Of a DNA stretch of 13,345 nt, positions 1 through 5,145 are shown piece after piece. The notes under the pieces are model-generated. The model was not told the DNA's origin. It made no database searches and saw only the letters and a list, made by a program, of their open reading frames with translations. Source of the DNA: an uncultured Ruminococcus sp. Lineage in GTDB: Bacteria > Bacillota > Clostridia > Oscillospirales > Acutalibacteraceae. The position numbers and the translations under genes were made by a program. Location: the NCBI GenBank assembly GCA_951800855.1, contig CATOLC010000013.1, positions 1 through 13,345 on the forward strand, in the 5' to 3' direction. Positions within the stretch are counted from its first letter, which is position 1, and each line of letters starts with the position of its first letter.

Positions 1-41
1 AAAGCTTTCTTTCTCTCTTCAAGTGTTCTCCATTTTTTCAT
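1..41 (-). CDS. 5' end of an unidentified gene (partial)
   Basis: An ATG at 41-39 opens a frame that runs off the window edge and reads MKKWRTLEERKKA. A good Shine-Dalgarno site (GAGGAG, 51-56) lies 9 nt upstream of it. The start is only about 30 nt past the stop of the secreted beta-helix-like gene at 71, so the two could be co-transcribed. Thirteen residues, mostly basic and acidic, are too few to suggest a family or location; there is no hydrophobic signal so far. The call rests only on the RBS, its spacing and the open frame. The alternative is that this stretch is the extended 3' end of the upstream gene read in another frame (open from 150 to 19). Confidence 0.5.
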   Translation of the reverse strand, partial: MKKWRTLEERKKA

Positions 42-70
42 TCTCTTTCTCTCCTCTGTTTTTTATTTTA

Positions 71-1243
71 TCACAGAAGGGGTGCGATTTTTTCAATCCT
101 TTGTCCGTTTTTTCGGGGGCAGTTCCTAATGTTCCTTGAACCTTCCCGAATTAATATCTTTGCGAAGGAATGGTTATAGTCATCCCCTGCTGATCCAGCG
201 TATGCTGTTGCCAATATTCCTAGTCCATCCTCACTAGTGTTGCTTATGGTACAATCATAAAAACTAGCTTTAGATCCACTTCCTACTAAAACATTAGCCT
301 TGCTGTTACCTTGAATTTTACAGTTTTCAAAGGTTGCACTTGATTTTTCATTAAGTTTAATAAAAGACTCATTTTGTTTATTGGAGTCTATATTGCTGCC
401 ATCTAAGGTACAATTTTTAAACGTTACATTTCCTAAGTTTCTTAAATTTATTCTACCTCTAATGTCTATATTTTCAAAAGTTACCTCCCCACTATATATA
501 TTAAAACGCTCAAAATATAATTTTGGATGATTTGATGGGTCTCCTGATATTTCTACTTTTCCTGATCCAAAATCAATCTGTTCTCTACATATAGTTTGGA
601 TACCATCATTTTTAGCTCTTGTAAATAATGTAGGAAGAGGATTTATACCAGTATATTTTATCTTTATTCCTCCCTCTATCTGAATTTCTGAAGTTGTCGC
701 TTCTGGAAACTCAAATTCTCTTGTTGTTAAACATCCAGTATTAACATCTACGTCCTCATACCACGGTATATACCCAACTGGAATTATTTGTCCTGTTTCT
801 GGTTGGGGACAATGCAGTCTTATTGGCATTATAAAAACTTTTATGGTGGTGTCTGAGTCAGGGTCGTTAAGAGAAAGTGTTAGGGGACTAATGCGGTATG
901 TTTCTGGGAGTATAGAATCAGTACGATAAGGCATCTTTGGCGTATTCTGAACTGAAGCCCCTTGTTCCGTTGCTAGCTGGGAATTCGATATTGGCTGTGG
1001 CTGAGGTGCCACCGTCCTGTTATTGTTCTCATTACAAAATGACAGATCAAAACCGTCACTGTACAATTCACCGCTGTCTTTCTCCTCAGAAGAGCTACTA
1101 GATTCAGCAGTACTTGCCCCAAAAGTGCTGCTAGAGTTCCCAAGCGGTATCTTTTTCGGCGGTTCACCATGTGCCACCTGCGTTAAAAACGACGTGAAAA
1201 ATAATATAATCTCCACTAATAAAAAAAATCCTTTTCTTTTCAA
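71..1243 (-). CDS. secreted Ser-rich protein with a beta-helix-like C-terminal half
   Basis: This 390-residue protein is probably exported. Residues 1-26 form a signal peptide: KRK, a hydrophobic core (FFLLVEIILFFTSFL), and a likely cut after AHG. Residues 30-110 are low-complexity, with Ser/Glu runs followed by PQPQP. From about residue 215 short repeating strand-and-turn units appear (GEVTFENIDI, GNVTFKNCTL, SATFENCKIQ, KASFYDCTIS), spaced as rungs of a right-handed parallel beta-helix of the pectate-lyase-like fold. I see no catalytic signature, so an adhesin or surface role is only an inference. The start is TTG, chosen because AAGGAG lies 9 nt upstream. A TATAAT-like box at 1292-1297 has no good -35. 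The last ~25 residues (Arg-rich, after residue 365) do not look like the rest, and an overlapping open frame suggests a possible frameshift there. Confidence 0.8.
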   Translation of the reverse strand: MKRKGFFLLVEIILFFTSFLTQVAHGEPPKKIPLGNSSSTFGASTAESSSSSEEKDSGELYSDGFDLSFCNENNNRTVAPQPQPISNSQLATEQGASVQNTPKMPYRTDSILPETYRISPLTLSLNDPDSDTTIKVFIMPIRLHCPQPETGQIIPVGYIPWYEDVDVNTGCLTTREFEFPEATTSEIQIEGGIKIKYTGINPLPTLFTRAKNDGIQTICREQIDFGSGKVEISGDPSNHPKLYFERFNIYSGEVTFENIDIRGRINLRNLGNVTFKNCTLDGSNIDSNKQNESFIKLNEKSSATFENCKIQGNSKANVLVGSGSKASFYDCTISNTSEDGLGILATAYAGSAGDDYNHSFAKILIREGSRNIRNCPRKNGQRIEKIAPLL

Positions 1244-1252
1244 ACCAAAAAA

Positions 1253-1258
1253 CTCCTT
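1253..1258 (-). promoter_or_regulatory. ribosome binding site that fixes a TTG start
   Basis: AAGGAG on the minus strand lies 9 nt upstream of the TTG at 1243-1241. No in-frame ATG with comparable spacing precedes the hydrophobic signal peptide, so this site decides the start of the secreted beta-helix-like gene. Confidence 0.75.
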
Positions 1259-1501
1259 AATCTAAATTTTTGAGAAATATATTTCTATATAATTATATTT
1301 TAATAATAACTATCTGGGCACAGTAATTTAAAATCAAAAATTAATGTTAACAATTGCTTTTTTATCAGAGCAAAAAAGATGGCGAAAGGAAAAAAATTAA
1401 TTTTGAATCTTTTTAAATAAATTTAGAGACTTTTAAAGGACTTTCTGGTGGCAACGGAGAAGGTATTGAAAAAATGATAGAGATTGAATAAAGAAAATGG
1501 T

Positions 1502-1521
1502 GTGTTTAAAATTTTAAACAC
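1502..1521. repeat. 20-bp perfect palindrome
   Basis: GTGTTTAAAA is followed directly by its own reverse complement TTTTAAACAC, giving a 20-bp palindrome without a loop. Such a site could bind a dimeric protein or extrude as a cruciform; neither is shown. It lies about 110 bp upstream of the plus-strand small-RNA promoter. Confidence 0.7.
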
Positions 1522-1537
1522 GCAAAAATGGCTGATT

Positions 1538-1564
1538 TAAAATTTTTGTACACTAAAAATTTTA
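1538..1564. repeat. 10-bp inverted repeat with a 7-nt loop
   Basis: TAAAATTTTT and AAAAATTTTA flank the loop GTACACT. The arm shares the core TTTAAAATTTT with the palindrome 31 bp away. The arms contain no G or C, so this is unlikely to be an intrinsic terminator. Confidence 0.6.
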
Positions 1565-1628
1565 TTTCGCCGATAATTTTATTCTTGTTTTTATCTATAC
1601 TCTCTGCGCTACCTTTCTGATTTTTTCA

Positions 1629-1657
1629 TTGACACATTAGAAAAATTGATATATAAT
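1629..1657 (+). promoter_or_regulatory. consensus sigma-A promoter of the plus-strand small RNA
   Basis: TTGACA (1629-1634), a 17-bp spacer and TATAAT (1652-1657) match the housekeeping consensus at all twelve positions. The expected transcript starts near 1662-1664. It is the strongest promoter in the window, yet no plus-strand gene follows it, only a terminator about 90 nt on. This is what one expects for an abundant antisense RNA. Confidence 0.9.
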
Positions 1658-1690
1658 AAAAGCAGTAGGAGTTAAACCGTTTCAAAAGCG

Positions 1691-1701
1691 GTCAGCCTCC
1701 C
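1691..1701 (+). repeat. direct repeat that lets the small RNA pair with the toxin RBS
   Basis: GTCAGCCTCCC here and ATCTACCTCCC at 1836-1846 are imperfect direct repeats (8 of 11 identical). As RNA, the first can pair with the opposite-strand transcript over the Shine-Dalgarno region, with 10 of 11 positions paired counting two G-U pairs. This corresponds in position and orientation to the DR elements of Fst-type loci. Confidence 0.6.
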
Positions 1702-1715
1702 AAAGAGTTTTTTAA

Positions 1716-1754
1716 TAACCGTTTAGCTTTGGTAGAGAGAAACGGTTATTTTTT
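1716..1754 (+). terminator. intrinsic terminator of the small RNA
   Basis: A 9-bp perfect stem (TAACCGTTT 1716-1724, AAACGGTTA 1740-1748) encloses a 15-nt loop and is followed by six T (1749-1754). In the opposite direction the same stem is followed by ATTAAAAAAC, with no T-run, so it should work mainly for the plus-strand RNA. The stop codon of the minus-strand ORF lies inside the stem. Confidence 0.85.
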
Positions 1755-1832
1755 ATATGCTGAATCTAAAATTAGATAAATTATTAATAAATAAATCGAG
1801 ATGAATCCAAAAACTATTAATAACTCAAACAT
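1746..1832 (-). CDS. 28-residue hydrophobic peptide, candidate type I toxin
   Basis: The ORF begins MFELLIVFGF and ends DSAYKK. Residues 4-22 are almost entirely Leu, Ile, Val, Phe and Tyr, enough for one membrane helix; Asp23 and a Lys-Lys tail follow. GGGAGG (1841-1846) lies 8 nt before the ATG and a near-consensus promoter (1898-1926) lies upstream, giving a leader of about 59 nt. The SD is held in an 8-bp hairpin. Convergent to it is the small RNA at 1664-1754. Size, hydrophobicity, basic tail, structured leader and convergent antisense RNA fit membrane-acting type I toxins (Fst, TxpA and Ldr are known examples). The sequence lacks the Pro and Trp usual in Fst, and I recognise no family. 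An alternative is a non-toxic small membrane protein. Confidence 0.7.
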   Translation of the reverse strand: MFELLIVFGFISIYLLIIYLILDSAYKK

Positions 1833-1837
1833 AATAT

Positions 1838-1857
1838 CTACCTCCCTCTGGAGGCAG
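1838..1857 (-). promoter_or_regulatory. hairpin sequestering the Shine-Dalgarno site of the small ORF
   Basis: In the minus-strand transcript CUGCCUCC pairs with GGAGGUAG (8 bp, one G-U) around a 4-nt AGAG loop. The SD GGGAGG falls almost wholly inside the 3' arm. This should keep initiation low on the full-length mRNA, as the 5' stem-loop does in Fst-type toxin mRNAs. Confidence 0.75.
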
Positions 1858-1859
1858 AT

Positions 1860-1877
1860 TAGCCGCTCTCTAGGCTA
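1860..1877 (-). promoter_or_regulatory. upstream leader hairpin in the small-ORF transcript
   Basis: UAGCC pairs with GGCUA around the 8-nt loop UAGAGAGC, just 5' of the SD hairpin. Seven loop bases (UAGAGAG) are exactly complementary to CUCUCUA in the loop that the terminator stem forms in the same transcript (1733-1739), so a 5'-3' kissing contact is possible. Confidence 0.5.
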
Positions 1878-1897
1878 TGATCCTACTACAGTTTAGT

Positions 1898-1926
1898 ATT
1901 ATATAGCAAAATTCGCCATTTTGCAA
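1898..1926 (-). promoter_or_regulatory. sigma-A promoter of the small hydrophobic ORF
   Basis: On the minus strand TTGCAA (1926-1921), a 17-bp spacer and TATAAT (1903-1898) form a strong promoter with a perfect -10. The start is expected near 1890-1892. Transcription runs toward the plus-strand small RNA. Confidence 0.85.
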
Positions 1927-2182
1927 CACTTAGTTTAAAAATCAATAAAAAATAAACAACATTTGTAAATGAGAAATTTTTGTTTAGGCAGAGCTAAAAT
2001 GAGATAGAAGACAAAAGATGATTAAAACAAAATAGATAAAGAGAATAAAAAATCATATCTAAAGATTTAGAAATAGAGAGGTTTTGCGAGCAAAACGGGC
2101 TAAATTCTGTCTCCTTTATTGCCGTCTAAAAATTTCCTGAACAGATATTAAACTATGTTTTAGCTTATTGGTTCTCTATATT
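1927..2182. other. intergenic stretch without a recognisable gene
   Basis: No supportable gene was seen. An inverted repeat GTTTTGC/GCAAAAC (2081-2096) has no T-run on either side. A plus-strand reading through 2060-2125 (about 26 codons including DLEIERFCEQNGLNS) ends in a stop and lacks a start and RBS; it might be a relic of a gene. A minus-strand 20-codon hydrophobic ORF near 2000-2062 has no RBS. Confidence 0.5.
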
Positions 2183-2224
2183 AAAAAAGCACTCCTAAAG
2201 AATATTTTGTTATCTCTAGGGTGC
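2183..2224 (-). terminator. intrinsic terminator of the LRR gene
   Basis: On the minus strand GCACCCTA pairs with TAGG-GTGC (8 bp, one bulged base) around a 19-nt loop, followed by TTTTTT (2188-2183). It lies 65 nt past the stop of the LRR gene at 2290 and separates it from the small hydrophobic ORF unit downstream. Confidence 0.8.
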
Positions 2225-2289
2225 GAATTGTATAAAACTATTAAAATAATTTAATCATATAGTGTTATTCAAATTCTAGGAAGGTAACA

Positions 2290-3315
2290 TTAAAGAAAAT
2301 TAACCATTATGTGTTTGTTTTCAGCAAATTCAACCGCAGGTGTACCCGGAAAAGTTGTAATCACAATATCGCTTGAACATTCTTTAAAAACATGGTTCCC
2401 TAACTTTAAATCGGTTGATAAAATCTTTATATTTTTTAAAGATTTACATCCATAAAAGGCACTGTCCCCTATAGATTCTATGGTAGAAGGAATAGAAATG
2501 TTGTCCAAACGAAGACAACCTAAAAATGCTCCTCTTTCAATAAACTTAAGTCCTTCCTTAAAGTCAATACTTTTTAGATAATCACAGTCAAAAAATGCAG
2601 CTTCCCCAATTTCCTCCAGCTCATCATTAAACGAAATTTTATGAAGCGATTTACAGCCGTAAAATGCATATTTCCCAATTTTCTTAACTCCAGATTTTAT
2701 GGATATTTCTCGCATACACTTCTGAGGACATCTAATTATACACTCATACAATTTATCATACAGTATACCATCTTCTGATGAAAAATGTGGGTTATCATCG
2801 TCTACTATTATAGACTCCAGCGAATCACAAAACGCAAAGCACATTTCCTCTATCTTTTTAATACCGGGCCCTAATACAACCCTTTTAAGACTTGTGCAAG
2901 ACGAAAATGCAAAGTCCTCCATACATAACACACTATCCGGCATATCTAGCTTTGTAATTCCCATGCACCCTGAAAATGCATAACTTTCAATTTTTAAAAG
3001 TTCTTTAGGGAATATGACAGATTTAATTTCATTATGACCAGAAAATGCATACCGGCCTATTACTTTTACAGTATCAGGAATTACGACTATTGGCTCATAG
3101 CCTACATAATTTGTTAATTTTCCATTTTCATCTATTATAAAATTCCTGCTAATTTTTGTCTCGTCTTTTACATTAGACGTATAAGTTTTATTATCTCTAT
3201 ATCTCGTTTCCATACAGTTAGCTTTTTCTTGAAAATATACCGAAAATATAGTAAACATTGTCATTGGCGCAAAGCAAAGCCCCGTTAAAAATTTATTTTT
3301 ATGTGATATTTTCAT
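2290..3315 (-). CDS. secreted BspA-like leucine-rich repeat protein
   Basis: The product is a 341-residue LRR_5 (BspA/TpLRR-type) protein, a family found on the surface of host-associated bacteria and used for adhesion or ligand binding. Residues 1-33 look like a signal peptide (KISHKNK, then a hydrophobic stretch to about 28). From residue 59 the typical opening IDENGKLTNYVGYEP leads into about nine repeats of roughly 23 residues with the signature IG-AF-C-L-I-P (AFSGC, AFSSC, AFYGC, AFFDC, AFLGC, AFYGC). The family's characteristic insertion VDDDNPHFSSEDGILYDK is at 171-188, and the closing TFPGTPAVEFAENK at 321-334. No LPXTG anchor or membrane tail is visible, so attachment is unknown. ATG is preceded by AAGGAGG at 7 nt. 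It has its own promoter and terminator, so it is probably monocistronic. Confidence 0.93.
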   Translation of the reverse strand: MKISHKNKFLTGLCFAPMTMFTIFSVYFQEKANCMETRYRDNKTYTSNVKDETKISRNFIIDENGKLTNYVGYEPIVVIPDTVKVIGRYAFSGHNEIKSVIFPKELLKIESYAFSGCMGITKLDMPDSVLCMEDFAFSSCTSLKRVVLGPGIKKIEEMCFAFCDSLESIIVDDDNPHFSSEDGILYDKLYECIIRCPQKCMREISIKSGVKKIGKYAFYGCKSLHKISFNDELEEIGEAAFFDCDYLKSIDFKEGLKFIERGAFLGCLRLDNISIPSTIESIGDSAFYGCKSLKNIKILSTDLKLGNHVFKECSSDIVITTFPGTPAVEFAENKHIMVNFL

Positions 3316-3354
3316 AATATTTCCTCCTTATGGAATAATTATTTTCAATAAATA

Positions 3355-3383
3355 ATAGTATCATCTTATGCTACTAAAGTCAA
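3355..3383 (-). promoter_or_regulatory. promoter of the LRR gene
   Basis: On the minus strand TTGACT (3383-3378), a 17-bp spacer and TACTAT (3360-3355) give a good sigma-A promoter, about 40 nt upstream of the LRR start. It lies just past the glnS stop, so the LRR gene need not depend on glnS transcription. Confidence 0.7.
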
Positions 3384-3410
3384 CCTAAATTTAGTTAATT
3401 TAGTATAAAT

Positions 3411-5093
3411 TTACTTCTTTTTAAACTTGTCTTTTAATGAAACTATTCTATTAAATGTAATTAAATTGCTATTTTTTTTAAGTTTATCTAAGATAAAATA
3501 TCCTATTCTCATAAACTGATACGCCCCTTCAGCACATTTCAAGCTTTCTTCAGCCTTACACTTTTTTAAGATTTTCAATGAATCCGGATTTATATAATCA
3601 GTAAACTCTCCTTCCTCATTTTCTGGGAAAGGTACGCTGAAAAGCTTATCATAAAGTCTCAGTTCAACATCAATTGCAGACTTAGTCTCTACCCAATGAA
3701 TAGTACTTTTAACCTTCCTCCCGTCAGGAGTGTTCCCGCCTTTTGTCTCCGGGTCATACTCGGCATAAACTTCCACAACTTTTCCATTTTCATCCTTTTT
3801 GCATCCTGTACACCTTACAATATACGCAGATTTCAGCCTTACTTCGTTGCCTGGGTACATTCTAAAATAGCCCTTTGGAGGAAATTCCTCAAAATCTTCA
3901 GCTTCAATATAAATTTCTTTTGAGAATTTTACTATTCTTGTCCCTGATTCGGGCTGATTAGGATTATTTTCAACCTCAATGTTTTCGGTTTTTCCGTCTG
4001 GATAATTTGTAATTACAAGCTTAACAGGCTCCAAAACAACCATTGCCCTTTTGGCCGTAATATTCATTTCTTCCCTTATGCAATGCTCTAAAAATCCATA
4101 GTCTACGGTGCTTATTACTTTAGATACACCTATCTCTTCGCAGAACTTTTTTATTGCAGAGGGCGTATATCCTCTTCTTCTAAGCCCCGACAGAGTAGGC
4201 ATCCTGGGGTCATCCCAGCCATCAACTATACCATCCTCAACAAGTTTTCTGAGCTTTCTTTTGCTCATTACAGTATAATTTATCCCAAGTCTGGCAAATT
4301 CAATCTGACGTGGTTTATTTTCACATTCAGTGTTTTCAAGTACCCAATCATAAAGTGGTCTATGGTCCTCAAACTCAAGGGAACAAAGAGAATGTGTTAT
4401 TCCCTCCAGTGCATCCTCTATAGGATGTGCAAAGTCGTACATTGGGTATATATGCCATTTATTTTTGGTTCTGTGGTGTTCTTCATTGCAAATCCTATAA
4501 ATTACCGGATCTCTCATGTTAAAATTTCCGGAGGCAAGGTCTATTTTAGCTCTAAGCGTCATGCTTCCATCTTTGAATTCTCCATTTTTCATGCGCTTAA
4601 ATAAATCAAGGCTTTCCTCTATCGGTCTGTCTCTTCTCGGGCTTACTGCAGGATGAGTTAAGTCTCCCCTATTTTCCCTTACCTGCTCTGGTGTAAGGTC
4701 ACAAACATATGCAAGTCCCTTTTTGATAAGTTTTACAGCGTATTCATACATCTGGTCAAAGTAATCTGAAGCATAATAAAATCGGTCCCCCCAATCAAAT
4801 CCAAGCCATTTTATATCCTCTTTTATCGCTCTGACGTATTCTTCGTCCTCTTTGCAAGGATTTGTATCGTCCATTCTCAGATTACAAAGCCCACTGAACC
4901 GCTCCGCTGCACCAAAATCTATACATATAGCCTTAGCATGGCCTATATGAAGATACCCGTTTGGCTCAGGTGGAAACCTTGTATGAACTGCCTTTTCGTA
5001 AAACCTTCCTTTTTCCGATATGTCATTTCTTATAGCGTCATAAACAAAATTGCTCTGTTTTTCTTCCTGATTTAAAGTTCCAGATTTTTCCAT
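3411..5093 (-). CDS. glnS: glutaminyl-tRNA synthetase
   Basis: This cytosolic class I synthetase charges tRNA-Gln with glutamine using ATP. The 560-residue length is normal for bacterial GlnRS. The catalytic Rossmann domain carries [14 protein letters not shown] with HIGH at 49-52 and the GlnRS form of the KMSKS loop, VMSKRKL, at 275-281. Typical GlnRS stretches are MDDTNP (74-79), WLGFDWG (96-102), [21 protein letters not shown] (around 211-231) and [13 protein letters not shown] (238-250); these separate it from GluRS. The C-terminal half is the anticodon-binding beta-barrel pair. ATG is preceded by AGAGGTG. It follows gltX by 52 bp and is probably co-transcribed. GlnRS is patchy in Firmicutes, most of which form Gln-tRNA through GatCAB. 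Confidence 0.97.
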   Translation of the reverse strand: MEKSGTLNQEEKQSNFVYDAIRNDISEKGRFYEKAVHTRFPPEPNGYLHIGHAKAICIDFGAAERFSGLCNLRMDDTNPCKEDEEYVRAIKEDIKWLGFDWGDRFYYASDYFDQMYEYAVKLIKKGLAYVCDLTPEQVRENRGDLTHPAVSPRRDRPIEESLDLFKRMKNGEFKDGSMTLRAKIDLASGNFNMRDPVIYRICNEEHHRTKNKWHIYPMYDFAHPIEDALEGITHSLCSLEFEDHRPLYDWVLENTECENKPRQIEFARLGINYTVMSKRKLRKLVEDGIVDGWDDPRMPTLSGLRRRGYTPSAIKKFCEEIGVSKVISTVDYGFLEHCIREEMNITAKRAMVVLEPVKLVITNYPDGKTENIEVENNPNQPESGTRIVKFSKEIYIEAEDFEEFPPKGYFRMYPGNEVRLKSAYIVRCTGCKKDENGKVVEVYAEYDPETKGGNTPDGRKVKSTIHWVETKSAIDVELRLYDKLFSVPFPENEEGEFTDYINPDSLKILKKCKAEESLKCAEGAYQFMRIGYFILDKLKKNSNLITFNRIVSLKDKFKKK

Positions 5094-5145
5094 AATGCAC
5101 CTCTTTTATATAAAATATTTTATTGACATTTAGTTTTCTGTCTCT

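Larger units (their letters stand above)
1259..1628. other. AT-rich intergenic stretch without a recognisable gene
   Basis: I find no supportable ORF, tRNA or known RNA here. The stretch contains AT-rich palindromes (1502-1521 and 1538-1564) and short peptide-like fragments interrupted by stops, for example a plus-strand run LKDFLVATEKVLKK near 1435-1476 with no start or RBS. It could be decayed coding sequence, but nothing identifies it. Confidence 0.5.
1664..1754 (+). ncRNA. candidate antitoxin small RNA, about 90 nt, antisense to the small hydrophobic ORF
   Basis: The RNA is bounded by a perfect promoter (1629-1657) and an intrinsic terminator (1716-1754). It has no credible ORF. Predicted structure: a 5' hairpin at 1676-1692 (ACCGUUU pairing with AAGCGGU, one G-U), a single-stranded stretch with GUCAGCCUCCC (1691-1701), then the terminator stem. 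Its 3' end overlaps the last codons and stop of the opposite-strand ORF (1746-1832). GCCUCCC can also pair in trans with the SD of that ORF, which carries GGGAGGU. Overlap at a shared terminator plus a repeat pairing with the RBS is the arrangement known for RNA II of Fst/par loci. That it acts as an antitoxin is inference; another role, such as a leader RNA, is less likely because no plus-strand gene follows. Confidence 0.72.

Noticed and set aside
1629..1760. Plus-strand riboswitch or attenuator controlling a downstream gene
   Set aside because: No plus-strand gene follows the terminator; the opposite strand has an ORF with its own promoter and RBS, so an antisense RNA fits better.
2000..2062. 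20-codon hydrophobic minus-strand ORF, a possible second small toxin
   Set aside because: It has no Shine-Dalgarno sequence, no clear promoter and no convergent RNA with a terminator; it is rich in Phe, Leu and Ser as expected for AT-rich noise.
2081..2096. GTTTTGC/GCAAAAC inverted repeat as a terminator
   Set aside because: The loop is very short and no T-run follows on either strand.
3384..3410. TAAATTTA inverted repeat just past glnS as its terminator
   Set aside because: Each arm is itself palindromic and AT-only, with no GC-rich stem or T-tract.
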